Shown here piece by piece: positions 11,310 to 22,200 of a DNA stretch of 64,000 bases. Both the position numbers and the translations under genes were made by a program. The notes below the pieces were generated by a model. It made no database searches. It had not been told where the DNA came from and saw only the letters and a program-made list of their open reading frames with translations. The stretch's first letter is position 1. Each line of letters starts with the position of its first letter. The stretch comes from Basidiobolus meristosporus CBS 931.73 (lineage: Eukaryota > Basidiobolomycota > Basidiobolomycetes > Basidiobolales > Basidiobolaceae): contig MCFE01000461.1 in NCBI GenBank assembly GCA_002104905.1, positions 1 through 64,000 on the forward strand, given 5' to 3'.

Positions 11310-12180
11310 GGTTAAGCAACTCTGGACCTCAGGGGATGTCTGAAGGGGTGTCTTTGGACCAAATGGGCCTCTAACAGTTGTTCCAAATGGTGAACTTGCA
11401 CTACAGAGATGCTGAGAGGGTCCTCTTTAGATTAACAGTGTTTTGAGACTAAAAATGTGTCTTAAAAGTATAGGTGCTTCTCAGAGAGGACTTTTCCAAC
11501 AGAAAAGTCAAAACTTTCTTGCAAAGCTCAAAATGTACACTGTGATCTTAGAAGCTTCTTCACTGATGCAATAATGATTAAGGTCAGGACAGTCAATAGA
11601 GAAAGTGATGCAAGCAAAGTCCTTAAGCTCTTGAACTCACAATGGCAGCATGGAGAATATGCCAAGTGAGTGTATTGCTTGATTTTCAGCTGGGGAAATC
11701 ATATATGTGAAGTCCCCAGAGGATCAACTTTTTTGGGCATGTCATCAGTGAATACATATGATAAATAGCTAAAATGATGCTTTGACACAGATCAGATATA
11801 GTTGCATCACCTACAAAACAACACATAAAATGATGGGCTAGATCAAATGTTACAAACAATCAAGTTCATCATTGCAACCTTAGCAATAGGGGGCTGGTAC
11901 ATTTGGTTGTTAGAATCTTTTGATCATAACTCTAAAAGCACTGCTTTAAATGAGCTGAGAGTTAAAATATGTACGGACTATGGAGTGTTCTGCTTGTTAT
12001 AGCATTCTTGGAAAGATTAACTTCCATGGTCTTCAGTTGTAGTCCTTCAAAGTTCAAAATTCTGGATCTTTTGTTTGTGCATTACATTGGCAAAAGGCTA
12101 AGAAGAAATGAGTGCAATTTTGGTCCTAAGATGATATAGAGTTGATATACTTTGCATTACAATACGTTTGTCCATTACTC
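11310..12180. repeat. Non-coding repeat shared with 22560-23310
   Basis: About 0.8 kb aligns by eye, in the same orientation, with 22560-23310. Shared landmarks in order are GGGGTGTCTTT, GACTTTTCCAACAGAAAAGT, TTTTCAGCTGGGGAA and GAAATGAGTGCAAT. There is no open frame. At 22560-23310 it abuts the 3' end of a companion-gene copy, so it may be subterminal DNA of the CACTA-type element. Confidence 0.6.
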
Positions 12181-12539
12181 ATTTGATTAGGTAGCTGCCA
12201 GACCAACTAATAAGCTGAACTGGTTCTACAGATGATGTTCACATATGTTAGTCATTAGTCTGCAGTGGATTGATTTGGATCTGTAAGAAGAGGTTTGCCA
12301 TGCTTGAACCATAACTTATAAAAGCAACTCAAAGACAATCCATCATCTTGTCCTAATTTTTTTCTCACAGTTACTACTACTGTTGCATTTGGTAGTGGCT
12401 CATTTTGCACATACAGACTTCTTCCTTGTTGACTATCATTGTAGCTACTTGTGTACATGTAGTTAGTGTTTTGCATCCTAGTCATTGAGTGCAGTGCTCT
12501 GACTTGTCCAAGCTAGATTGCAGTAGATGATGTTATATG

Positions 12540-12907
12540 TGTAGCAATGTAAGAAGTAATTTGGATATAAGGAACTTATCAAGATACAGTGATAATAGTT
12601 GAACTGCTGCTTATTCATAAAGCAGATCAGTATTTATACCTTTGTAGAAGTAATACAGCTGTAACACTAAGAAAGGGGGTTTCTTAAGATTCAGGAGCAT
12701 TCTGTAACAGCTTTAGGGTTGGTATATAATGTTTTGTAAGAAGTGTTAATTTGATCTTGACTATGGGGGAATAATCACAGGATCATAGATATAAAGAAAC
12801 TGCTAAAGTTGGGCCTGCAAACATGTCCTACAGTAATCAAGACTAGTCTAGAATTGTTAAGTAGATTTTTAGCTGCTGAATGATACCAAATAGTCAGTAT
12901 TTCAACA
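12540..12907 (-). repeat. Solo copia LTR with perfect target duplication ATATG
   Basis: This 368-bp LTR has the same family and orientation as 3030-3397. ATATG is found at 12535-12539 and again at 12908-12912. Its ends are TGTAGCAATGTAAG and TATTTCAACA, slightly more diverged than the other copies. Confidence 0.93.
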
Positions 12908-13178
12908 ATATGCTTACATAACCAGGCCTGCTTCAATGAACCTGTTTCCAATTGAGCAGCATTGCAAGTTTTGGCAGTTTTCACCAAGTTGTGCATGTTA
13001 ATTTAGTACTTGGTGCTCTGGTGCAGGAAATTGGCATAGATTGGGTCAATGCATGCTGGTACCCTGAGATTGCAATGCTTTGTAAAAGCTCCATTGAAGC
13101 AAACAGGCACAATGCAGATGAAATATCTGTGTTATCTATTATTCCTCTTGAAACTAACCTTGTAACTCTTCAATTTTG

Positions 13179-13287
13179 CAATATTGGACTACTTTGTATT
13201 AACCAGAAGCTAAAAGCTCACTTTACTATTCTGGACTACTCTTGGTTACTGTGGGACTAACTTACAGCCCTAACTTTGCCACTTTAT
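13179..13287 (+). repeat. Truncated copia LTR fragment
   Basis: The plus strand follows the first 110 or so bases of the LTR sense strand (AATATTGGACTA, then CTAACTTTGCCACTT) and then loses similarity. Neither the rest of the LTR nor a duplication is present. Apart from this fragment, 12913-13514 holds nothing I recognise. Confidence 0.65.
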
Positions 13288-13514
13288 ATATATAGCACAG
13301 AGTACATTAGACTTTTGACGCAAAAACCTGCTCCATACTCCTTGATTCCCAAAGCTGAGGTGTTAGCATGCATGTCTGGTATGTACATTCCCAGTAGCTC
13401 ATTGCTACTATGCATTTGTTTATATGATGTATGTTACTAGGTGTAAATGGTGTATACAAACCATGCAGGATTCTCATGGCAAAGCGATAGAGTTAAGGTA
13501 ATAGAGGTATGTAA

Positions 13515-13883
13515 TGTTATGATCTACCACTTAAATGTTGAAGTTAGATGTGTTTTTAGTCAAATCAATTAGGTATATGCTTAGCCTATCAGTATATCAG
13601 TGTTACCTATCAAATCAGTAGCATTAGTCAGAAAATGAATCAGCAGACCTTTATCAGACAGTAATAGATATATTAAGTAGGATCTTATTGGGTGATGATG
13701 ATGCAATTAAATAAGTCATCAGCCACAACCTACATTAGGAAATACAATTAGTCAGCAATTGATCTTGCAAAATGTATATTAGGAGCTGCTGGAACCTCAA
13801 TAAAAATCAGCTCAAGTTTTAGTGAATACAATACTAGCTAAACTCTCTATTCCTCTACAACACTTAAACCAAGACTTACAACA
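13515..13883 (+). repeat. 5' LTR, family 1 (369 bp), of a chimeric gypsy element
   Basis: It matches the 2079-2446 LTR along its length, starting TGTTATGATC and ending TTACAACA. The TATA box and AATAAA signal are retained. A primer-binding site follows directly, which marks it as a 5' LTR. Confidence 0.9.
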
Positions 13884-13900
13884 TTGGTAGCAGCAATAAC
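13884..13900 (+). other. Primer-binding site, tRNA-iMet 3'-end type
   Basis: TTGGTAGCAGCAATAAC abuts the LTR. TGGTAGC is complementary to the 3' end of eukaryotic initiator tRNA-Met with its CCA tail. This gypsy family thus uses the common whole-tRNA priming, unlike the copia element in the same window. Confidence 0.65.
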
Positions 13901-13904
13901 CAGA

Positions 13905-14434
13905 AACGTGCCTCCTAAAGAAAGAAGAAGCCTCCCTTAAGATGTCCAAAAATCAAGAATGGAAGAATGCTATGCAGCAAGTCCTGGCCCAATAGCAAAA
14001 GTTACTCCAGATCCTTAGCCAGCAGCAACAAGGAACAACTACCTTGGCCCAAAGGCAGCAAAACCCTGTCAAGAGCTACTTTAGTGTAAAAGTCAACCAG
14101 TACCATGGTGGAGTCAATGAAAACCTGGGAACTTGACTTTTGTAGATTGAGGAAGCTTTCAAGGCTAAGAGATTTGCTTCAGAAAGTAAGTTGCATTTTG
14201 CAGCCTCTTACCTGGCAGATGCAGCTTTACTGTGGTACTACAACAAGATTAGGTAAGCCACCATGATGGGATACTCTACAATATTTACCTGGGATGAGTT
14301 TGTGTTGGAAATTCAGGATGCTTTTGAGCCTCCACACCAGCCGACACTACTAGGAAGAAAGTTGAAGACACTCAGAGAAGAAAGGAATGGCTCAAGAGTA
14401 CATCTATGAATATGAATGTCTAATTGAACAACCT
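13905..14434 (+). pseudogene. Gypsy gag remnant
   Basis: Conceptual translation gives a Gln-rich leader, then a capsid-like block containing FAASYLADAALLWYYNKI and FTWDEFVLEIQDAFEP. A further block (LLGRKLKTLREERNGS, then EYIYEYECLIEQ) is reached through a frameshift near 14395. This fits the Ty3/gypsy capsid. Several stops and at least one frameshift break it. The gag sequence stops abruptly at about 14434, where RNase H sequence of another element begins. Confidence 0.7.
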
Positions 14435-17100
14435 GTTGAGAGAAGCTACTCTGCCATCAAGAAGGAGCTACTTGCCATAGTCTTTGCCTTGAAGAAGTTT
14501 CATTAGTACTGATGTGGTAACCCTTTTACTTTGTACACTAACCACCAAGCCCTTGTCTACATCCAAACTCAAAGGACTCTGACTTCAATGCTTACCAACT
14601 GGCTTGATACTCTACTTAATTATGAATTCACAGTTATTCATTGCCCAGGAATTCTCAACATCCTGCCTGATCACCTTCAAGACTTTTCCAACCTCACCTT
14701 GGGAGACATATGTGATTACTGACATAATCAGTAAGCTTACTACAACTTCCAAACTAATTTCTCAGCTGGATTCAGTGACTTGGAAAATCCCACATGCCAA
14801 TGAGAGGAGAACATCGATACAGAGGAGTCATTTACTTGGCCACTTTGGAGCTGACACATTTATGAAGAAGCTACACTCAGATGGATATCACTGGCCAAGT
14901 ATTAGAGCTGACTGCCTAGAATTTGTCAAATCTTGCAGAGAATGTCAACTTGACAATATCACCTGCTGTGGTGGTGTATAAGTCCAAGAGAGAGATACGT
15001 CCAACACTTCTCAAGTGTTTTTTGTGTGGGGTGTTCACTGGGTGCAATAACCTCTGGCAAAAGCTTGCTAGGAATACTTGGGTTCTGTCTCTAATCTAAT
15101 GTGAAGGGGAATAAAGCCACAAGGTTGTCAAGGGAAAGCTATTGAGCTACAATCCCCAACTTAGTTGGCGTCTTAACAAAAGTATGTGCTGGGTTCAGCA
15201 TCCTTTGAGATGACAGTATACTAAAGCTTCCAAAGTCAAAACAACTGTAAACTCCACCAGCAGGGACTTGATAAGAATGCAGCTGTGGTCAATAGTAACA
15301 AAGACAGAAAAGTATCTTTGCCTGTACAAGAACAAACTTGGGAAAGAATCAAATATAATAGAAGATACCTACTCTGAGTATTCCTCACAAGTAGTGCCTC
15401 CAAGGTCAGTTGGCTGTCAGCATGGTTTCCCAGGAGTGTCCTGTGGTCTGTGGTTGGAAGTTCAGGTAGCAGCAGGTAGCAGTGATCACACTAATCAACA
15501 AGTTGATATATTGATAAAAGGGATGATGATTTATTGTTGAGGGATAGCCTCCCTTATATACTTTTCTCACTGGCTAAGTGATTACTAATCATGGTGTTCC
15601 AGAAGGTTCCGGATATCAATAGAAATCTTAATGACATCAGAATGACCTAAGAATGTTCTAAGTAGGTGCCAGAAGGTTCGAAGAGGCACAGCACATCCAA
15701 CCAATCAAGAATCAGTACTCTGAAACCTGTGTAACATGGGGATACCATATATGGTATGGAAACGGTGGGGATGGTGACACAGGTTGGTCATGTGTCACGG
15801 GTACTGGCACGGGTACTTGTCAAATATAGAAGTACTGGTAGCTAGTAATCTTACATAAAGTGAGGGGTAACTTATGCAATAAGGTAAGCAGGTGTGATAG
15901 TCAACCGGCTTATGGGATAGTACTGATTGGGTAAGACAAATGGGATAAAACTAAAATAAGTGTAGTAGAGATATAGGGAAGTAGAAAATAAGGGAATGAG
16001 CACATCTGTCAGTGGGTGTCACTGTCACCCCACTACACCGCCATGGATTTCACTCTTCAATTCCCATCCATGCAAGCCTTGCTATGGATCATATTGTAAT
16101 TGATCTAGCTGGACCTTTCACCACTAGTGATGATGGTAATCACTACCTCTTTGTAAATGTGGATGTCTGCACATATTTGTCTTCCTCAAAGCTATCCCAG
16201 ACAAGTATGCTGCCACTAGTGCACAAACATTATTCAAGCTCTTCTGCCTATTTGGAATCCCTAAGGTCATTCAGTTGGATAATGGAACAGAATTTGTGAA
16301 TCACGTGATCCAAGCCCTTTGCCAGAATAGCACCATTGATCACTGTCTGATCACTCCCTATCATTGCAAAGCTAATGGACTTGCTGAAAGACATGCTCAG
16401 GCCTCAGTAAACATCACCAGGAAATCTATCAAAGGTATCAAGAAGAATTGGGACAAGTACATTCCAATAGTACAGTACACTTTTAGCACCAAATTGCTGC
16501 TCTACATGAATCAATGCCATTTTCTTTGATGTTTAGAAGAAAATTCAACCACTTTGGAGACTACCTGAATACAGAGTTAGCAAAGTTGAATACAAATGAG
16601 CTAAAGAACCAACTTGAGTACCTTACCAACATTATCTACCCCGCTATTAGTGCCAGAAGTAAGACTTTGCTGCTAAAGATGACTTCAACATACACCTCAA
16701 GACACAGGAACAGCAGTTTTCCTGATTGGTCATATATCATGACACTAGATCCAATCCAACAATCTAAACTTGACCTCAAATATGAAGGCCCATTCAAGTT
16801 GTCACATGTACCACTGGAGGATCTTATGTACTTCAGGACAATACTAGAGCACTGCTACCCAAAAATGTTCCACCTTCTTCACTGAAGCTTATATCTCAAG
16901 ACCCAGTTACTTCAGAATCCTATGAATCTGAAGCTATTGTTGACCATGATGGAGAAGAACCAAATTGCCTTTATTTAGTCAAGTGAAAAGGTTAAAATGC
17001 CAAAAACAACATCTGGGAACCTTATACCAACATTGATGATGTTGCCATCATTGATCAGTGTTGGAGCTGCAGGGGAACCCAGAAGATATTAAGAAACTCC
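14435..17100 (+). pseudogene. Chromovirus pol remnant: RNase H, integrase, chromodomain
   Basis: Blocks in order are: RNase H (ELLAIVFALKKFH, TLYTNHQALVYIQTQ, VIHCPG); integrase zinc region (SHLLGHFGADTFMKKLH, CRECQ); an insertion at 14963-16022; integrase core with Asp (MDHIVIDLAGPF), Asp (MDNGTEFVNH) and Glu (NGLAERH); a C-terminal module (KYEGPFKLSHV); and a chromodomain at 16921-17064 (YESEAIVDHDGEEPN, LYLVK, WEPYTNIDDVAII). Two stops fall inside the chromodomain, where KWKGYN would be expected. Chromodomains mark the chromovirus branch of Ty3/gypsy, in which they steer integration to heterochromatin. The reverse transcriptase proper is missing. Confidence 0.88.
14963..16022. mobile_element. 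Unidentified 1.06-kb insertion in the integrase gene
   Basis: The integrase reading breaks after CRECQLDNIT and resumes at HGFHSS. The DNA between has no significant open frame. Short inverted similarity exists at the ends (GGTGGTGTA near 14970 and TACACCGCC near 16034), with ACC on both sides as a possible 3-base duplication. A palindrome GGGTGTCACTGTCACCC lies near the right end. Exact borders are uncertain. It could be a non-autonomous DNA element or a solo LTR of a family not otherwise seen here. Confidence 0.5.
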
Positions 17101-17106
17101 TCTCCC

Positions 17107-17118
17107 AGGAGGAAGTGA
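17107..17118 (+). other. Polypurine tract of the chromovirus
   Basis: AGGAGGAAGTGA abuts the TG of the 697-bp LTR, downstream of the chromodomain. This is the expected plus-strand priming site. Confidence 0.55.
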
Positions 17119-17815
17119 TGTTGTGCATTAACATTTAAAACTTAGCCTATTTTACTCCATTAGAAAATCTAGAACCCTACATGATTATCTCTAACCCAAA
17201 CATAGCTAATCCCAGTTATAGTTTATTTTATCACATCTCAGAATTTATTTTGAGCTGTGACACCTGATCATTTTTCATGCAGTCATTACATCCTCAACTG
17301 ATTTGCTAATCCTTTCCAAGTGACTAGTCATCTGAGATCTTTCCAACCACTTAGTAGCTGCCAAGACATCAGCAGATTAATGATGCAATCTCTCATTTAT
17401 CTTATGCACCTATGAGCACCCCAACATATTTCAATTACTCCAGTCTCTTGGTGCTTACTATATCAACTTGATCAGAATATGTAATAATGATTACTAAACC
17501 TTATGGTTTAGTATGCGTCTCAACAAAATTAGGATTGTGCCTCAGCAAAACTAAGAATTCAACATTGTTGTTCTAGTTTCCACCAAAGCCTAGTATATCT
17601 AGCATTCCCAAGAGCACCAAGCCTAGCCTGCATAGCAAACCAACTCCGTTGCCATTATAGCCCAACTCAGCTGTAAACACAACTAATATTAGACCAGAAC
17701 CTCTCTGCTAATATTTCTGTGACTCTCGACAATTCTTAGATTCTGCACTTAGTTGTCAATGAGGTTCAGTTAACTCATTCAAGATATTTATTTCACTTTT
17801 GTCTTGGATACAACA
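17119..17815 (+). repeat. 3' LTR of the chromovirus (LTR family 3, 697 bp)
   Basis: It begins TGTTGTGCATTAAC and ends TTGGATACAACA, giving TGTTGT/ACAACA inverted termini. An inverted full-length copy lies at 18199-18894. It is unrelated to the family-1 LTR at the 5' end of this composite element, and the bases outside the two LTRs (TGTAA, GGAAG) do not match. The following 95 bases (17816-17910) hold nothing I recognise. Confidence 0.9.
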
Positions 17816-17910
17816 GGAAGAAGCTCTGCCTAAGTTCAGGGAGCTTAATGCTAAGGTGGAGAGAGAAATTTATTAGGACTAGTCAGTATCAGCATTTAGT
17901 TGACTGCAAG

Positions 17911-18959
17911 TATTATAATAAATTGTGATTCCCCCTAAATACTCACCTATCTTAGTCACTTGAATCATTACCTCCAAATCCTAGAGATTACTGACCAAAA
18001 TATTTGTTGGGATTTACTTTGAATATTTTCACCAAAATATCAGGTACCCATAACATAAAAACTCTCAAAGTTGCTCAAACAGCCCCAAACTTTGCACAAA
18101 TGCTTTTGGGACCTTTCTAAGCCCATTATATATGTTTTTATTCCAAGGCCAAGTATAAGTATATATACTACTTTTACATTCAACAAATGATTGAGTGATG
18201 TTGTATCCAAGAGAAAAGTGTAATAAAGCTCTTGAATGAGTTAACTGAACCAAAGTGATAACTAAGTGCAGAATCTTAGAATTGTTGAGGGTGACAGAAA
18301 TATTAGCAGAAAAGTTCTGGTCTAATATTGGTTTTGTATATAGTTGATTTGGGCTATATAGGCAACAGATGTGGTTTGCTATGCAGGCTAGGCTTGGTGC
18401 TCTTGGGAATGCTAGATATGCTAGGCTTGGGTGGAAACTAGAACAACAATGTTGAATTCTTAGTTTTGCTGAGGCACAATCTTAATTGTGTTGAGACACA
18501 CACTAAACCAAAAGGTTCAGTGATCTTTATTTATATTTTCTAATCAAGTTGAATTAGTAAGTGCCAAGAGACTGGACTAATTGAAATCTGCCAGGGTGTT
18601 GATAGGTGCATAAGATAAATGAAAAATTGCATCATTAATCAGCTGATGTCTTGGCAACTACTAAGTGGTTGGATAGATCTCAGATGACTAATCCTTTGGA
18701 AAGGCTTAGCAGATCAGTTGAGGATGTAATGGCCATTTGAAAATTGATTGTGTGTGACAGCTAAAAATAGATTTTGAGAAGTAATAAAATAAACATACCA
18801 GGGATTAGCTATGTTTTGGTTAGGGAAAATCAGTCAGGGTACTAGATTTTCTAATGGAGTAAATTGGCTAAGTTTTGAATGTTGATGCACAACCAGTGAA
18901 AACTACATAATCTATTTGTTCTCCCAATAGCTTCTAATATCTCCAAGATTCTTACAACA
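17911..18959. repeat. LTR family 2 copy, split by a younger LTR
   Basis: The outer parts 17911-18193 and 18900-18959 together make one roughly 350-bp LTR of the family at 21209-21558 and 30103-30450. It ends CTTACAACA. Its start reads TATTATAA where the family has TGTTGTAA, i.e. G to A changes. The interruption is the family-3 solo LTR. Flanking pentamers (GCAAG, GTTAT) do not match. Confidence 0.8.
18199..18894 (-). repeat. Solo family-3 LTR (696 bp) nested in a family-2 LTR
   Basis: It is the reverse complement of the chromovirus LTR at 17119-17815 along its length. It is flanked by a perfect AGTGA duplication (18194-18198 and 18895-18899). It therefore inserted after the family-2 LTR was in place. 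Confidence 0.93.
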
Positions 18960-18984
18960 GTTATAATGCAAACTCCTCAGGCTT

Positions 18985-20500
18985 GCAGTTAAGTAGGCTG
19001 TTGAGAATCTCTGCAGAGCTGCCAGCTGATCATTATGATGATGTAGATGAGAATTTAGCAAACGCTGTTGCATTGGTTGAGAACCCGTAAGTGGCCATCA
19101 TAACATCACAACCACCCATATTAGCAAGTATGTTGTCAGCTCATACCAAAGCATTAATGAGGCACATAGGTGCAGTGGCTGATAGGATAGATGCAATGGC
19201 CAGAGCAATCAGGAGTCAATCCAGAGACAGGATGAGGGGATAATATGTGCTGAACAATTGATATCCCAGGTAGTGAACACAGTATCCTTGCTGCAAAGAA
19301 GGAACTCAGGTAGCACAATGTCACAGCTAAGAATTGAGCCATTTCCCAATTTGACATCAGAGGAACACTATACAGTCTTTGAAGCATTACTGCAATGCCC
19401 AAAGATAAAGCTCACAGAAAAACCTATCATGCCATGGCATGGAGACACTGTGGTGTTTATACCATAGCCTAAAAATCAAAAGACATTGAAGATCTGTGAC
19501 GCCTTTGAGTGCACTGATGATGAGTGGGCTAATTTTGATGAGGCTGTCATAAGTCTAGCATGCCATCACCTTAAGGCCAGCATACCATGTGACCTTCAGG
19601 AACTCAAGGCAAATGGGATGTGCCTGCCCTGTTACATGAGCATTTTGCTAAATACAAACATACAAGCAGATCTTGGACAAGCATTGGTATGCCAAGAAAG
19701 CATTTCAAGAGTAGCAGAAACAATCAAAGGCAGAAAGCCGGGGCAACATGGCTAAAAAATCAGTGGCTTCATCAGGGAATCATAACAAGCAGGACCCAAA
19801 GCTCTCAGTAAGCACCAAAGAGACACTAGGTAGCTGGGAGAGTGCCAATGAGGGACAAGCAGGTAGACACAGTTGCACCTGCATAACATTTATCAAGGGA
19901 AAAGCGTATTCCATTTAAGAAGCACTGAGTCAAGGTAGCTGTGAAGGACCTGACAGTGATTAAATCCCAGCAGCTTCCTCAAGTTCCTGTCACAATCAGG
20001 GCTAAAGGCATAAACAAGTGGCAAAGAAATGTCAGCTTGCCAGAAGAGCTCTGATGAGGAATAAGAAGGCTGAAACAGGTGCACCAGTACAGGATTTATG
20101 AAGAAGAAAATGTAGCTCAATACCAGAAGCACCCAGACAAAGTAGCAGTCAAAAACCTGGCAGTGTTCAAGAAAAAGGAAAGCAGAAAAAATTCTACCCA
20201 AGCCAAGACCAGGAAGCATAAGGAGAATGCTGCAGCTGTTGCCAATTAATGCCTTACACCTGGACCAGGCTGAATCCTATCATAGCCTATAAGAATAACC
20301 AACAAGACAAATGCTGTTTTCTTAAGAGTTAGAAGCACAGCTAGTTAAGCTACAATACAGTGAGGTAAATGAGCTTGCAGAGAAAGGCAACTTGTCTATC
20401 ACAGCCACCATTGTAGACAGAGTGGATATCCCACTGATAGATACAGCTACAGTGTTAAGAACTCAAAAGACAATTGCAACAACTACTGTTAAGTATTGGA
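18985..20500 (+). pseudogene. Companion-gene family copy b (N-terminal to middle part)
   Basis: This is a decayed plus-strand copy of the gene at 23310-24274 (-). Matching blocks include ADHYDD, SAHTKALM, IEPFPNLTSEEHYTVFEA, PKIKLTEKPIMPW and CDAFECTDDEWANFDEA. It then runs into a Lys-rich region and ends with LLPINA, AEKGNLS and VDRVDIPLIDTA, which match the minus-strand copy at 20530-22200. Its 5' part is missing to the left of 18960. The longest open blocks are 19258-19467, 19486-19755 and 20392-20490 or so. The protein has no domain I recognise. Confidence 0.65.
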
Positions 20501-20529
20501 GCAATAACCCTATGAAAACTATATATATA

Positions 20530-22200
20530 TGTATAAATATATATAAAAAAATTTGGTCAAAATTTTTCATCACAACAATGTATAGGTGGCTTTTGATTGG
20601 TTCCCTGCAATTTGCTCACTTTCTGATCCCAGACGCTCTATTGCCTCCTACATTTGTGCAAATTGATTGGCTATTGCCTCTTTTTCACACTCCTTACTTC
20701 CTGACTCAACCATATCTCTTACTTTTCATGCATACAAATTGATTTATTTCTGTTGAAACTTCAGTTGTACCTCAATTGCCAATTGTATTGACCTTTACAA
20801 GTCTCTATACCCTACACTAACCTTAAGCCCAACCCCACACTCAACAAGTAACTCCATCAAAATCCATCACTCAATAAGTATTTCTGCTGTAATGCTCTGG
20901 TTCCATGACTTTGGCAGGAACCCAACGGCTTTATACCACTGTTCATTCACTGGTTCCCACACGTCCTGGTCTTCAGCCGGCACTGCACGGTCTAGCTCCT
21001 CATCTGCTAGTCTTTGCAAGAAATCCTTGCAATATTCCAGTGCGTTTTCTTGAGCACTGCTCTTAAAGAAGTGCTGCAACCTCTTGGTGTGCCTATTAAT
21101 GTTCCAAAACTCCACTGAAGGCATTGTGATAGTCTTTCAAGCTCTTGATGTTGAAGCCTTGTCTATCAGTGGGATCTCCACTCTATCAACAATGGAGGCT
21201 GTGGAGACTGTTGTAAAAATTCGTATTTTCCACCTAAATATTCACCTAACTTAGTCACTCAGATCATCACCTTCAAATCCTAGAGAATACTGACCAAATT
21301 CCTTGTCGGGATTTACTTAGAATATTTTCACCAAAATACCAGGTACCCAGAACATGAAAATTCTCAAAGTTGTCCAAACAGCCCCAAACTTTGCACACAT
21401 GCTCTTGGGACCTTCCTTAACCTATTCTACGTGTTTGCAATGCCAAGACCATGTAAAAGTATAAATACTACTTTTACATTCAATAAATCATTAAGTGAAA
21501 ACCACATAATCTACTTGTTCTCCAAATCACTTCCAATATCTCCAAGACTCTTACAACAGAGACAGTGGAGGGTGTGGTAGACAAGTTGCCTTTTTCAGCA
21601 AATTCATATACCTTGCTGGAGTGTAGCTCAACTGGCTATGCTTCCAACTCTTGTGAAAACAGCTGTTTTCTTGTTGGTAATTCTTCTTGGCTATGATGGG
21701 ATTCAGTCTATTCCTGGCTTGCAGCATTAATTGGCAAGAACTGCAGTTTTTTTTGCATGCCTCCCTGTCTCAGGCTTGGGTAGACATATTTCCTTTTACC
21801 TTTTCCTTTATCACTGCCAGGTCTTTCACTGCTACTCTGTCTGGGTGCTTCTTGTAAAGAGCTATGTTTTCTCCTGGATAAATTCTGCTCCAACGCATCT
21901 GTTTTGGCCTGCTTGTCCCTTGCTGCCACTCTTCTGACAACTTGATGTTTCTTTTCTGCTTGTTTTGAGCTCTCAACCATAGTTGTGACAGGCTCCTGTA
22001 AAGTTGCTTGCTTTTATCACTGCCAGGTCCTTCACTGCTACTTTGACTGGGTGCTTCTTGAGTGGTACTACGCCTTTTCCTTGATTAATGTTGTGCTAGT
22101 GCATCTGTGTCTGCCTGCTTGCCCCTAACTGGTACTCTTCCAGCTGCCTGACATCTTTTTGATGCATATCTGCAGCTTTTGGCCCTGCTTGTAATGGGCT
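20530..22200 (-). pseudogene. Companion-gene family copy c (middle to C-terminal part), split by an LTR
   Basis: Reading from 22200 leftwards there is a basic region with a tandem repeat (two units containing EAP.QSSSE.PGSDK), then LQFLPINA, EFAEKGNLSTT and, after the inserted LTR at 21209-21558, VDRVEIPLIDKA. An open block 20867-21124 holds the C-terminal module: NINRHTKRLQHFFKSSAQE, YCKDFLQRLADEELD, WEPVNEQWYKAVGF and a SITAEILIE end. It lies tail to tail with copy b. It has no match to a known family that I can name. Confidence 0.65.
21209..21558. repeat. Solo LTR family 2 (350 bp), target duplication GAGAC
   Basis: It has TGTTGTAA at the start and TTACAACA at the end, an 8-base perfect inverted terminus. 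GAGAC occurs at 21204-21208 and 21559-21563. The LTR splits a companion-gene copy whose reading resumes on the other side. At 21451-21479 an 11-base inverted repeat (ATGTAAAAGTA / TACTTTTACAT) brackets TAAATAC, the likely TATA region. Confidence 0.95.
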
